NCBI GenBank assembly: GCA_027627225.1 | Contig: CM051028.1 | Span: forward strand, 16,747,701-16,811,700 | From: Congeria kusceri | Taxonomy: Eukaryota; Mollusca; Bivalvia; Myida; Dreissenidae | Direction of reading: 5' to 3' | DNA: 64,000 nt | Part shown: positions 47,491 to 59,635 of the stretch, one piece after another | How the letters are laid out: every line of letters starts with the position of its first letter | Position numbering within the stretch: position 1 is the first letter of the stretch | Notes under the pieces: model-generated | Seen by the model: the letters and a program-made list of their open reading frames with translations, nothing else | What the model was told of the DNA's origin: nothing | Databases searched by the model: none | Program-made: the position numbers and the translations under genes

Positions 47491-49400
47491 TCCAAATATG
47501 AAACCTCTGGGCCTTGTGGTTTCAGAAAAGAATTTTAAAATCATTTTGCCATTTACGTCTATATAAAACATGTGAGCCCCAGGTTGTGACCAGTTTTGAC
47601 CCCATGGGCATCACTTGAACAATCTTTGTAGAGGACCACTATACAACATTACATACCAAATATGAAACCTCCGGGCCTTGTGGTTTCAGGAAAGACGATG
47701 TTTAAAGTCATTTTGCTATTTAAGTCTATATAAACATTGTGACCCCGGGGTGTGGCCAGTTTTGACCCCAGGGATATCATTTGAACAACATTTATAGAGG
47801 ACCACTATACAATGTTACATACCAAATATCAAACCTCTGGGCCTTGTGGTTTTAGAGGAGAAGATTTTTAAAGTAATTTGGTATTTAAGTCTATATAAAC
47901 CATGTGAGCCACGGGGTGTGGCCAGTTCTGACCCCAGGTGCATAATTTCAACAATCTTTATAGAGTGCTACTATACAATGTTACATACCAAATATAAAAC
48001 CTCTGGGCCTTGAGGTTTCAGAGAAGATTTTTAACGTCATTTTGCTATTTAAGTCTATATAAACCATGTGACCTCCGGAGTGTGCCAACCTTTGACCCCA
48101 GGGACATCATTTGAACAATCTTTGTAGACGACCACTACACAATGTTACATACCAAATATAAATTCTCTAGGTCTTGAAGTTTCAAAGGAGAAGATTTTAG
48201 AGTCATTTTTCTATTTAAGTCAATATAAACCATGTGACCCCCGGGGTGTGGCTAGTTTTGACCCCTGGGGCATCACTTGAACACTCGTTGTAGAGGACCG
48301 CTATACACTGTTACATACTAAATATAAAAACCTCTGGGCCTTGCGGTTTCAGGGGAGATTTTTAAAATCATTTTGCTATTCAAGTCTATATTAACATTGT
48401 GAGCCCCAGAGTGGGGCCAGTTTTGACCCCAGGGGCATCATTTGAACAATCTTTGTAGACGACCACTACACAATGTTACATACCAAATATAAATCCTCTA
48501 GGTCTTGAAGTTTCAAAGGAGAAGATTTTAGAGTCATTTTTCTATTTAAGTCAATATAAACCATGTGACCCCCGGGTTGTGGTATAGTTTTGACCCCTGG
48601 GGCATCACTTGAACACTCGTTGTAGAGGACCGCTGTACACTATTACATACCAAATATAAAAACCTCTGGGCCTTGCGGTTTCAGGGGAGATTTTTAAAAT
48701 AATTTTGCTATTCAAGTGTATATAAACATTGTGACTCCAGAGTGGGGCCAGTTTTGACCCCAGGGGCATCATTTGAACAATCTTTGTAGGCGACCAGTAC
48801 ACAATGTTACATACCAAATATGAAACCTCTGGGCCTTGCGGTTTTAGAGAAAAGGATTTTTAAAGTCATTTTGCAATTTAAGTCTATATAAACCATGTGA
48901 GCCCCAGATTGTGGCCAGTTTTGACCCCAGGGGCATCATTTGAACAATCTTTGTAGAGAACCACAAAACGATGTTACATGCCAAATATGAACAATCTATG
49001 TAGAGGACCACTGTACGACCATACATACCAAATATGAAACCTCTGGGCCTTGCGGTTTTAGATGAGAAGATTTTTATAGTCATTTTGCTATTCAAGTCTA
49101 TATGAACTATGTGACCCCCGGGGTGTGGCCAGTTTTGACACCAGGGGCATCATTTGAACAATATTTGTAGAGGACCACTATACAATGCTACATACCAAAT
49201 ATGAAACCTCTAGGCCTTGCGGTTTCAAAGAAGAAGATTGTTTAAATCATTTTGCTATACAAGTCTATATAAACCATGTGCCCCCCGGGGCGTGGTCAGT
49301 TTTGACCCCAGGGACATCATTTGAACATTCTTTCTAGAGGACCACTAGAGGATATCAGATATCAAATATGAAAGCTCCAAGCCTTGTGGTTTCAGAGAGG
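47490..49400. repeat. About 166-bp tandem repeat, about eleven copies
   Basis: Marker CCTCTGGGCCTTG recurs every 164-168 bases (47504, 47668, 47834, 48001 and on). Units also share GGGGTGTGGCCAGTTTTGAC and TCATTTGAACAATCTTTGTA. Confidence 0.9.
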
Positions 49401-49694
49401 AAGATTTTTAAAGTTTTCAGTTTTTAAATCTGTTTTTAGCTCTGGTGTCCTACATATGCAGCGGACCGGAACGATTTGAACAATTTTGAAAGAGGGACAC
49501 CGATGGATCATTCCTGTGAAGTTTGGTGAAAATCTGCCCAGCGGTTGAAGAGATGTTCCTTGAATGAAAATGTTGACACACGACGCACGACTAACGACAC
49601 ACGACGCACGACACACGACGGACGACGGACAAAAGGCGATCATAATAGCTCACCATGAGCTCGTTGTGCTCAGGTGAGCTAAAAATGTAAATAC

Positions 49695-49715
49695 CTTGTG
49701 GAATATTGTCTTTCT
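49695..49715 (-). pseudogene. Gene D cytoplasmic exon 4, doubtful acceptor
   Basis: WPERQYSTR before GTATTT parallels WPQTRQSSAR of B. The usual AG acceptor is missing. GGCCAG seven bases inside could serve but would change the frame. Confidence 0.4.
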
Positions 49716-50053
49716 GGCCATGCATGTAACACAGATTCAAAACATGCACCATCAATCGCTATGAATAAATAATACCAAAGATGCATACGAATTATTTTTA
49801 TTAGTAAAACATGTCACTTGTTACAAAAATGATAAAATAAAGAATGGGATTCAAATGTTCAAACACCAACACGTTAAAATCATAAACAACTTTCGAGAAT
49901 CGACTGACGACAATATCCAGTTGTACTTTTTATAAAGAAAACACTGCCATTACAAACTACACAACGATTTTAGTGATTCGGATATCAGAGGAAAGTTGTT
50001 TTGTTATCAATGCGTAAAGTAAACACACACACATGAAAACACGTAAAACGTAC

Positions 50054-50093
50054 GGTGGATCATGTTCTGTTTGTACACTGGCCTGGTAACATC
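50054..50093 (-). CDS. Gene D cytoplasmic exon 1
   Basis: 40-bp exon RCYQASVQTEHDP between TTTCAG and GTACGT. Same length and phase as B but much less basic. Confidence 0.6.
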
Positions 50094-50219
50094 CTGAAAT
50101 TAATTTCATATAATTATTACAAACTGATGATAGCTATTTTTTTTAGACAAACATGCCAAATATGTGCAAATATTGTGTTAAGAACAGTTTTAGTCATATA
50201 ACATTAGCAAGAAACTTAC

Positions 50220-50327
50220 TTTTTGCAAAAAAGATCGAGGTGCCAACTACACCATATACTATCAACACTGCGCCAATCCAGATATATATCCATTGCCCCA
50301 CAGGTAGATTGGTAGTACTTGACGGCG
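50220..50327 (-). CDS. Gene D transmembrane exon
   Basis: PSSTTNLPVGQW stalk, then IYIWIGAVLIVYGVVGTSIF and FAK before GTAAGT. 108 bp, phase 1-1. Confidence 0.8.
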
Positions 50328-50571
50328 CTGTAAGGAATTTAAAAAAGTATATTTGCATTTGATTATGTTTTATATTTACGTCGAATAAGATATTTCGTGA
50401 CAATGTACATGAATAGTTCAAAGGTAATACTTTAACCAAGTGATTCTGTTAGAAAACCAACAATGTAATGTAATGATGTGATGTAACGTTTAAAAAGAAT
50501 GCGATCTCACATTACAATATCCGGTCAATTATAACCTAAATAAAGTGCATTCTTGAGCAAATATCAAATAC

Positions 50572-50842
50572 CTTCTTTCGTGCTTATTATCACAGTTTGT
50601 ACGTCTTTGCCACGAATGTTTACGGCCAGACAAGAGTATTCCTTCGACAACCTCAAATCAGCAGTAGTATTACGAATAGAACATCGTGTCACAGTGAAAC
50701 ACATGTTATATTTGACGAATCCGGTTTTGTCCATCCAGGTAAGGTTTGCAAAGGACTTGTCGTAGATCTCACAGTCCAGTATTATTTCTGCCTCACCCGC
50801 CGAGTTGCTAACGTGCGTATGTCGTATGCTTCTTATCTTGGT
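50572..50842 (-). CDS. Gene D Ig domain D6
   Basis: Open frame: ILDCEIYDKSFANLTWMDKT, RCSIRNTTADL, LSKEYSCLAVNIRGKDVQ, KEG before GTATTT. The 5' edge differs from B. The GGCCCACC start is gone and the nearest AG (ACCAAG) leaves phase 0, which does not fit D3 (phase 1). Confidence 0.65.
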
Positions 50843-50895
50843 AATGTTTAGTACATTACATGTTATTAATATACTTATGACAAAATAATGAGGCG

Positions 50896-51144
50896 CGTCG
50901 TGGGAAAACCGGGCTTAATGCATGTGCGTTAAGTGTCGTCCCGAATTAGCCTGTGCAGACCGCATAGGCTAATCCTGGACGACACATTCCGCGTAGAGTG
51001 GATTTATGTTTAGAAGATACTTCCTTGAAAGAGAAAATACCATAAAAGCGGAAAGTGTCGTCCCGGATTAGCCTGTGCTGACTGCAAAGACTAATCCGGA
51101 ACGACACATTACGCACTTGCATTAAGCCCGGGTTTCCCACGACA
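50896..51144. mobile_element. About 250-bp palindromic MITE (dreissenid-type)
   Basis: Outer ends are inverted: CGTCGTGGGAAAACCGGGCT and its near complement, ending at 51144. Inner arms carry AGTGTCGTCCCGGATTAGCC and its complement. I recall this element as abundant in Dreissena, but that is from memory. It occupies the intron where D4 and D5 should be. Confidence 0.8.
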
Positions 51145-51378
51145 AGCCTGAATTATAAAATATGTCTTGACGATTTTAAATAGTACGTTATATAGCAATA
51201 AGGTTATTAAGAAAAAATTACATTGACATTGATCATATTCTTACGTCATGAACTTTGGATGTGAATTCATTATTTAGACTGTAATTGTTAACATGTTGAA
51301 ATTGATTAATTGGACGCACGTATTCATAATGTTTGCTTGATGAAAATACCGTTTAATTGTACAAATTATGCATCTTAC

Positions 51379-51653
51379 CATAAACGTATAACCAAGCGCT
51401 TGTGTTGAAAACAAGACCCCCATAATGAACAGCAGCGAGACACGGAACCGTCGCCATGTGATTACACGTACAGCAGTGGATGAATAAACATACGGAAAGG
51501 TCTCCAGGTCCCTTTGTAAACTTATATTGTGTGCACCAATCCGCATCAACACGTTGGGACTATACGAGGTGCAGTTTATGACATCATCAGGTTTGAGGCA
51601 CAGACAATCAACACAGTCGTCTACTGTGCACCTCGAACCTACCTCGGGGGAAC
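51379..51653 (-). pseudogene. Gene D Ig domain D3, 7-base deletion
   Basis: GSPEVGSRCTVDDCVDCLCL, NVLMRIGAHNISLQ and YVYSSTAVR, then frame loss. NHMATVPCLAAVHYGG and WLYVYG follow in another frame. The B residues DEY are missing at the break. The core Trp of LWIG is Arg here (MRIG). Confidence 0.75.
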
Positions 51654-51762
51654 CTTGAAAAAAAAATTGTTCGAGAAAGACGTTAACTGTATGTACCACT
51701 TGCTACTGAAAAGAACTATGTAATGCATGTATTTGATAATCGGATAAGGCAAAATGAAATAC

Positions 51763-52068
51763 CTGGATATATGTCTACGTCATGTGTTGTCAGACTATAA
51801 GTTGTATTGAGACATTCTAAATAGTATTCGGCATGCCTTTTGATGTTTTTGATGGTGAGTGTGAATTCGAAATCATCTGAATCGCGTTGTTCGGCGTAGT
51901 CTGAAAGGGTCAGTTCGACTGCTCCAGTAGTTCGACTCATCCACTTGTGATAAAAGATTCCGGGGCTTTCCATGACCTTGTTACTTGGGTAGTAGGCTAT
52001 CTGTCCAGTTTCACCCTGCTGCTCGGGGAAAGTCATCACGCTTAAGTAGCCACAGTCGTTGTTGAACT
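51763..52068 (-). CDS. Gene D Ig domain D2
   Basis: Open 102-codon exon. EFNNDCGYLSVMTF start, GETGQIAYYPSNKV, FYHKWMSRTTG, YYLECLNTTYSL, DVDIYP before GTATTT. Same length as D2 of B. Confidence 0.8.
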
Positions 52069-52995
52069 CTGGCACAAGAGACATTGCTATATAGTAATAC
52101 GTTATACAAACATGTTGTGTTTGGAGTTTTTATATAGACAACATTTTTGATACCTATAAGACCAATACAATGTATTAAAGGAATCAATTATCGGCCAAAT
52201 AAGTACTAATGTTTAATGGTTAAACATGATTAACAATTCATCACCTTATACATGTATACGCTTTTATTAGGCATATAATTTCTATATCACATATAATTAG
52301 CTCGTTGATGTGAGTTTGTGCAAGTTTACCTTAAATCATGCTGCATTATTGATCGACACACACTGCAGGTGAAAAAAAAGAAATGCAATTGTTCGCCTTG
52401 TTTCAAGTCACATTGTATTATAAAATAGGACACAATAAAACATAGAACCAATTACGTTCGTTCGTAACAATGACGTTATGCGCTAAATGTTAATTTTCGA
52501 TCAGCAATAAGATAATGATTTATAGCAAGATAACATATAAAAACGTATGGCTGAGAAGGTGATACTAAACAATATCTACACTTGTTGTTTTAGCATTTCG
52601 TTTGTGTCGCTTTTTAAAGTTGTTTGCGTTAACTATTCCGTTACCGTGCCCCGCAGTAAACGATATACTTTATAATGTTACAGATCCGTTCACGCTTTTC
52701 AGTAATGTCTGAACCAAATCGACAAGCATATTATTGATAAGTGCTGAGGAGACTGTATCGAGTCATGTTTTGAAGAGGAAACGATTGCTAGACTTTCAAA
52801 ACGTAGGTATATTAAATGAAGCGTACATTTTTACATTCACATTGATTGAAAATATTGACAGGTGATAGGGAAACATGAAAATGGCAATACACTTAACCTT
52901 TATTTGAACAAATACAGCTTCTTGTAATAAAATGCATTCAATTCATGCAAACAAAATTAGTTTCGAACGACAGCAAACTGTTTAAAAACAGAAAG
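52069..52995. other. Gene D D2-D1 intron, nothing recognised
   Basis: AT-rich, no repeat family or reading frame seen. Confidence 0.5.
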
Positions 52996-53307
52996 CTTGA
53001 ACATCAAGTTTAATCATGTTAGAAACTCTTCTTATGTATCGAACTTGAACAAGTGCATTTTGCCAAGTCGGGTCCAAACAAATCAGTTTAATGTAATATG
53101 ATCCATTCTTAATATACCGTTCGTGCGTATCTGATATACGTCTAAATAACGTCGTGCCGCACAGCATGACCTCCCATTCAAAGTTTGCTGCTCCAGATTC
53201 ATCTGAGTAAAAAGGCGTACATTTTAGCTTAGCGTTCCGTCTAAGAAATACCGGATCCAATTCAGTCACTATACCAACTGTGTTGGTAGGTTCTATAGTA
53301 ACTATAA
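52996..53307 (-). CDS. Gene D Ig domain D1 (open, donor missing)
   Basis: Open 104-codon exon. VGIVTELDPVFLRRNAKLKC, ANFEWEVML, YIKNGSYYIKLICLDP, ALVQVRYIRRVSNMIKLDVQ. The expected phase-1 donor after CAAG reads CTTTCT instead of GTATGT. This is the only fully open D1 in the array. Confidence 0.75.
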
Positions 53308-53419
53308 CTGGAAAATCAAATAAACAATATATAATTTAAGACGATTCCACTTTGCCGAATAAAGTGTTAGAGAATATGCGAAAAAGACAAAAATCCAAAT
53401 ACAAGTGTCTGAAGTTTAC

Positions 53420-53477
53420 CATGATATAGGAATAACGTCCAAATCAAAAACATATTTCTTAAACCCACACAATCCAT
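53420..53477 (-). CDS. Gene D signal-peptide exon
   Basis: MDCVGLRNMFLIWTLFLYH then G before GTAAAC, phase 1. The short charged start and hydrophobic core fit a signal peptide. It lies only about 340 bp downstream of the last recognisable exon of gene E. Confidence 0.75.
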
Positions 53478-53817
53478 ATTTAACGTTTCGGATGACCGTC
53501 AGTCTAGGTCTCAGACATAATAAAGAATCTGGGTTTCTTTTTCACGTGTTTCTATTCCTGGTCACATATACACACTTATTTAATTTATGGCACTTTCATA
53601 TCCTTCCGTCCGAGTGGTTACAAACAGTCCATACTATAAATTGGGTAGTTACGGGTCACTAACGATTAATTCTCATTTTTGTAAATGAAGATATTTTATA
53701 TTACGTTTTTTTAAAGTAATGACCTTACATGCCCCGTGCGATCACAATATGTAGGCATAACATGTTTTACAATTATATTTCGTCATGTTCTATAGACAAA
53801 AATGAAAATGATGAAAC

Positions 53818-53900
53818 CTGTGCACTGTAGCTGGAGTCTTCGTCAACCTCCTCGTATATCTGTTCATGTATATCCGTTGTTCTTGTCCAGTCCATGGGTG
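53818..53900 (-). CDS. Gene E cytoplasmic exon with YEEV
   Basis: APMDWTRTTDIHEQIYEEV then DEDSSYSAQ before GTTTCA, shorter than in B (83 against 116 bp). If the donor is not used, the frame runs on for about 14 codons to a stop. Confidence 0.65.
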
Positions 53901-54568
53901 CTATAATAAAAAAATATGCGCGTTTAATTATATTTGTTGATTATTATATAATATTACATATAGCGCTATAGAATTATAACGTCATCTGAGATTTTAAAAA
54001 ATACAATGAAGGGCTCTTGTTTTGTGCGTTAATACAACTGATGAGCGGATGATGCTTAACTGACCAATTTATAATACGGTAAAACAAAATTCCAATATAT
54101 TAAAATGACACATGATTGCATAAACCACGATAAGGAGGCACACACTATATGAACATGAACGATTACATTTATATTGCCAAATGCCTTTAATAGTTGGAAA
54201 ACATCCACACATTTTACCAATCATAAATGATTTTTTGTGCCATACATTTTGTACAAACAGTTTGGGAATACACACACCTGTTTTGATGTTGCCTGCTGTT
54301 GGGCTGATTTGTAGTTCATTACCACTGTAATACATACGACCGAATACACACAGATAAACAGATAGTATGAACATTTAGGGAGAAAATGATATTAAGAGTA
54401 AAAAATAAGAATAAACAATGTGTGTACTTTTACTTGTTTAAATAATATTTGTACTATCGGGTCTGTACGAAAATCTACGTTGACACATATATTATAACAC
54501 AAACACGCACGCACGCATGCACACACACACAAATATTGATATGAATAACACATAACATAGAAACTTAC

Positions 54569-54608
54569 GTTTTGTCTTTTCTTGTGGTTATACTGGCTTG
54601 GCTACACC
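54569..54608 (-). pseudogene. Gene E cytoplasmic exon 1
   Basis: 40-bp exon with CSQASITTRKD-like residues, TTTCAG acceptor and GTAAGT donor. It keeps the family length. Confidence 0.5.
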
Positions 54609-54717
54609 CTGAAAAACATTTCGGACATTACAAAACACAAGTCTTATTAAATATAATATTATGTAACTGTGCAAAATGGTTATTGATATTGTTTTTGAAT
54701 GTCAACAAGAAACTTAC

Positions 54718-54837
54718 GTTAAGCAAGTGTGATAGTAACACCAACGATACAGCCTACAACCAACAGTGCCCCTGCCCCAATCCAGATATATATCCATGGT
54801 ACTGCAAGCAGGCTGGTGTTGTTTGGTTGTGCTTGTT
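54718..54837 (-). pseudogene. Gene E transmembrane exon with early stop
   Basis: Same IWIGAGALLVV span as A, with TAA at 54719-54721. Confidence 0.7.
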
Positions 54838-55036
54838 CTATTTCTTAATAGCAGGAACAATTTTATCATTAGCAAGTTGTGTACCAATTTTTATATTATT
54901 ATTACAAAATTTTGATAAAAAGCAGGAATTTATCATATTATAACGCAACGAAATCGTCTGTTTAAAGATGTTCAAAATACTTTAGTTCAAATGTTTACAC
55001 CAAATACATTCTTTACACTAAACCAAATAGTTGTAC

Positions 55037-55311
55037 CTTCTTTCTTGTCAAGTATTACAGTTGTTTGTACATCTTTTCCAAGAATGTTTTCGGCCAGGCA
55101 AGAATACTCCTTCTTAAAATTACTTCAGCTGTAGAAAAACGAATGGAACATCGTGTCACATTAGAACATAATTTACGTATGGCGAGTCCGCTTTTGTCCA
55201 TCCAGGTAAGATTCGCAAAGGACTTGTCGTAGACCTCGCAGTCCAATATTATTTCTGCCCCACCTACTGAGTTGCTTAAGTGCGTTTGTGTTATGCTGAC
55301 AATGGGTGGCC
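55037..55311 (-). pseudogene. Gene E Ig domain D6, frameshifted
   Basis: DCEVYDKSFANLTWMDKSG is intact. The frame breaks before the second Cys, by the same one-base loss as in A. Confidence 0.7.
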
Positions 55312-55834
55312 CTAGTAATAAGCAAAATTACATATACATAATAATATGAGATACATATAAAACTATATATTGTTGGGTTACTTAATGATACATAGCGAAC
55401 ACATACCGTTTAATTAGTATATGCTATGTGGTAGCTGTATCATATAGCTGAGTTGTATGTGACATTAAAGCGAACAATCAGTTGAAACACGATTTGAGGA
55501 TAATAATATGTTGCAAAGTGTTTCAGCTTCTTTTAAATCAGAAACGTTAATATCCATTTTAACATGAGTATTTACTTAGACGTAATTATGGACGGGAAAA
55601 TACTACGCCCTGTGTCTACTGTTGCAAGAACGTATGGGCTAAACAATCTTGTTAACACAGAACGCAACAATGTTAACACATTAAACGTGAATTTTATCAG
55701 TCTGTGGATTTGGGTCACTTTTTAACAATATACAAAATGACATGTGTCATCTAAAACATAATAAACATTTGTAAGCGAAACATTTAAATTCAAACTACTT
55801 ATCAAAATGACTGTATACTATAAATCACGCTTAC

Positions 55835-56124
55835 CTGGTAAATTCACGATGAATTCTTCCTTCATCTGTATGCTGAAGTCCTCACACTTGACTTCACAAG
55901 CCACGTGTTTTCCTCGCATTGCATGCGACACATTAATGTTGATCCAGGAGGTGGATCACTTTCATTGAACTTGTTGCTTAAATCTAAGTCTGTAATGTCC
56001 GAATACCAGTCGATTGTGCATCCGACGTTTGTATCTACAGCCTCACAGCCAATGGTAAGAGCGTACCATAGGGAAAGCTGTTTCGGTGTATTCAGTCGAA
56101 TCATTTGAAGATCACTTGGCGGAT
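55835..56124 (-). pseudogene. Gene E Ig domain D5, 7-base deletion
   Basis: 290 bp against 297 in A and B. The core IDWYSDI is intact, but the frame is lost after FNES near 55953. Confidence 0.7.
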
Positions 56125-56235
56125 CTAAAATATAAAAAATAAATAACGGTATGCGTCATGTCTACAAAGGTTTACCATGCAGGAAATACAAATAATTTAT
56201 AATCAGTGGCATATACTTGCAATAACAAGATTATC

Positions 56236-57385
56236 GTGCACATTTTGGGTAAAACAGTCTGCAATTCTTTGTTTAAATAATTTAATAAATAGTTTACTAT
56301 TTCCAACATCTTGCATGATATATGCCTGACCAAAACCATATAAAAACTAGATTTTTTTTAATTTTCGATACCCAGCAACCTAGTGAAGAGTCCTTGATGT
56401 TTTTAAACATAATATAGAATTGTTTTGGATAGCGATAAGAAGGCATCTGTAGCAATTTACAGCAATATCTTATACAGTTGGTCATGTAGGTAATACACAG
56501 TGGCAGTCGTCCACATTCGACTAAAACAATGCACGTATTTGTTGTGTTTCTAACGTGAAATATATTCTACACAATCTGTTATGCGCTGTTTCAATTTTAT
56601 TTAATTTAGTGAATTCAAAGCCCCAGATTTGTGATATGTAGCATAGTATTGGGGTAACCATTGTGGCAAACATTTTAAACAAATATTTTGCTTCGAAATG
56701 ACCAAAGGGTTTTGGATGTTGTTGGATCGCAAAAAAAGCCTTTTGTGCTTGGCATAAAAGCAGTACTCCAAGAAAGATCTGGAGTAAAAAGAAAACCCAT
56801 ATACTTGTCTAAGGATGACGTATTTATATGTTGACCTCGATAGAACCATTTTTCATAATGACGAAGTGGACTGCCATTACGAAAAACGCTGATTTCAGTT
56901 TTACTTAACTTAATTTCTATTCCTGCATTATTACAGAATCTGTCAATAATATTAATTTGTTGCTGCAGTTTGGATGCTGTTTCAGAACAATTAGCGACAT
57001 CATCGGCAAAAAATAAACATAGTATATCAGGAATTTCGTTAGCAATAAAAATACCTTAACCACAATTTTCTCTTCAACGGGAGGATAATTCGTCTATGAA
57101 CAAGGACTAAATTGTTTAGCCTCCCTGTCGGGTACCAATATTACATGGAAATGAGTTTGTTTTGCCACTAGATAATTTGATGCATGATTTTAAGTTAAAA
57201 TACATATGTTTAAATACTTTCAGAAAATTGACTTTCTTCTCTAATGATAAAAAATGCTTTGAATCATTCACTTTATTAAATGGTTTCTGAAATTCGACGT
57301 CAAGACAGTTGAATCGTCCACCTTTTTGATATATATTTCTGAACCCTAACTTGAAGGAAGACGACATTGTCAATTGAAGATAATC
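56236..57385 (-). mobile_element. LINE RT fragment (twin of 2060-3025)
   Basis: Keeps 166 bp missing from A. These translate to LSSGKTNSFPCNIGTRQGG, a typical non-LTR RT block, preceded by RFNCLDVEFQKPFNKV. It has the same truncation points as A, so the insertion predates the A/E duplication. Confidence 0.8.
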
Positions 57386-57485
57386 ATTTAGCCGTATTAC
57401 TTAAACTTTTATTAATACTAAGATTCTAAGTTACACTCATCGATATTTCAAGTAGAAAACTATTACAGTGAACAAAATCTCTTAC

Positions 57486-57796
57486 ATTTGTACGTTACAA
57501 TTGCGCTGGTAACATTGGCCAGCTCGTAATGCTGTTGAGCGTCTATCGCCACAGAGGTGCACGTAATGTTTTCGCCTTGCCAAGATCTATTGGCAAAACC
57601 AAGAAAAGTTATAATGCTGTATACAAATGGGTGGTCTCGTTGTAAAAATCATTCTGTTCCACATCTGTCAATAGTCCACCACCCAAGGTCATCTCCAGTT
57701 TTGGGGGTGGTCTACCGTGGTAGGAAACGCAGGTTATGTTCACAGTTTCACCTTCTCATATTTCAGGTAGATATAGGAATATCTCTTCCGGAAATG
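57486..57796 (-). pseudogene. Gene E Ig domain D4, stop and frameshift
   Basis: TGA replaces AGA at 57756-57758, and one base is missing after HLYTA near 57614. A has the open version. Confidence 0.75.
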
Positions 57797-58080
57797 CTTT
57801 AATATAAAATATTGTATTTACATAACTACGACCATGCCTTTTCTGTTTAATATACATTTTATACATATTATTCACTTAATCAGATCTATCTAAACTACTG
57901 TGGTGTGTGTAAACTAATGGTAGTTTAATTCACATAAAATATGTATACAATAATTTATTTTTGACGGAATTTAATTTTCGAATCGACAACTATAACCAAC
58001 AAACATTGTATGCAAATAATGCTTGCTTTCAACATTGATTGCAATGCATTTCTCCGATATTGTTCAAAGTAAAATCTTAC

Positions 58081-58332
58081 CAAAAATGTAAAGCACTGCA
58101 CTGGAGTTAAAAACCAGGTCATGATCTTCCATAAAAGCAAAGCAAGTAACTGCTGCAATATGACGTGTTTCGTCCATGAAAATGCCAGTAGACGTGTAAA
58201 TATACGGAATACTATTCAAATAGCTCTGTAGACTAACATTATCGGTGCCAATCCACAACGTCACGTTGGTATTGTAAGAGGAACAGTTGATGGAATCACC
58301 GGAATTGCATCTCGGAGTCAGAACTGGGCTGC
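58081..58332 (-). CDS. Gene E Ig domain D3 (open)
   Basis: Same 252-bp open exon as in A, with a better donor context (TTTG then GTAAGAT). Confidence 0.7.
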
Positions 58333-58966
58333 CTTTAATAGCACCATAAGTAAACGTGTGAGCAAGCGTTGTATGAATAGGATGAAATGTAGGAATTGTG
58401 CTTCAGCAAACGGGAATGTATACCAATAAAATAAACGCATTAGGAAAATACTTGTTCAAATATCTTACCTATTCATCAAATTAATGATATTTTGTATTGC
58501 CTGGCTTAAGAAGCCAGACGTCGCCGGATGCAGTGCGAGATACTTTTCAATTTAAGTTATTTTATATCAGAGTTCTACATTATTTAAAGGGACTATGTCA
58601 ACGAAAAGTGTTAAAAAAAAAAATACTGTACATATAATGGAAAAAAGAGTTTATGAGAAAACATCATTATATAACTTAGGTTGTGTTTGTTTGTCCCTTT
58701 TATTGTTTACACTTTGACGTATGATTTGTGGGTATCTTACGTAACCATAGTATGCCCATTCATTTTCACAAGTCAGAATAGCACAGGTGGTTAAAGCGCT
58801 TCCTACTGCATTTGTTCTTACGACTCCGTCGTCGTGAGTTCGATACCAATTGTGTTGTTTTTTTTGTCAGTATTTTTCTGTATTGTTTTTTTTTCAAAAT
58901 TATCATAATGTTGTAAATTATTCATATGGTATTTATTGCATACACCTTTGTATTGCTGATTTTTTT

Positions 58967-59630
58967 TCGAGTCATGCAAATGTTGCGAAAATCTCAAAAA
59001 ATACATTTTCGCGTTTTTATTTGTCGCGATTTTGTGCTATCAAATATGCAGTGTTGCAAAACTTGTGCCTCTGGTATTGACTAATGTTATACATTACTGC
59101 GTATGTATTACGATACATTTATAATATTTATAATTTCCACTTTTAGGAGATGACTAGTGTTACTAACAGTATCCTGCACAAATTTATCAGCCAGTTCAAA
59201 ACTTATGCATATTTTAGCATTGACAAACTGACATATCTGCTATCTAAGAAAGAACTGAAATGAATGACAATGAACTTCAAGGTTTGTATGTGTGTGAATT
59301 TATTTGAATTTGACCACAATAATTATCAAAAGACACATAATTTTAAACATGCTAAAACCATGACAAACAATCACGAACTATAATTTGCATAATTAGACTG
59401 GATTAACGGAACAACCGTGAACCCGGGTTAACCAGATTTGTAATTGATTAAAATCGATTATAGTGAAATAACAATCAAACCGACGACTGACTGAGAATTT
59501 ATTGGTGACAGCTTGACAGCTTGGATAATGCTACGTTGTTTATTATTTGCGTTTATAATTTTCGCGTTTCCATTGTGACCGCGAATATGGTGAACATTTT
59601 ATGACTGCGAAAATGTCCGGATATACGGTA
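58967..59630. mobile_element. MITE-like element, left end deleted
   Basis: Twin of 4663-5341. About 52 bp including the left TATATCCGG end are missing. Confidence 0.5.
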
Positions 59631-59635
59631 GTCTC

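Larger units (their letters stand above)
46599..49685. mobile_element. 3.1-kb repeat element with two internal tandem arrays
   Basis: Starts CAAGAGGGCCACGATGGCCC and ends AATAGCTCACCATGAGC ... GTGCTCAGGTGAGCT, the same ends as 22326-23400. It holds about six copies of a 140-bp unit (46650-47490), about eleven copies of a 166-bp unit (47490-49400), and a CACGACG-rich end (49575-49630). Non-coding. It lies in the tail intron of gene D. Confidence 0.8.
46098..53477 (-). pseudogene. Gene D: IgSF receptor copy lacking D4 and D5
   Basis: Signal exon 53420-53477, D1 52996-53307, D2 51763-52068, D3 51379-51653, D6 50572-about 50840, membrane 50220-50327, tail exons 50054-50093, about 49695-49715, 46408-46504 and 46098-46211 with stop. 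The signal exon and D1, D2, D6, membrane and last two tail exons are open. Breaks: D3 is 275 bp because about 7 bases are missing, D1 has no GT at the usual donor (CAAG then CTTTCT), and the D6 acceptor is not in the usual phase. D4 and D5 are absent and the gap holds a palindromic MITE. The YEEV tail exon of B and C is absent, but tail exon 5 has gained or kept its own YEEV. A 3.1-kb repeat element sits in the tail intron. D could be a shortened receptor if D3 is skipped; otherwise it is dead. Confidence 0.7.

Noticed and set aside
48605..49643. Open frames on the minus strand
   Set aside because: They recur with the 166-bp tandem repeat period and look like repeat artefacts.
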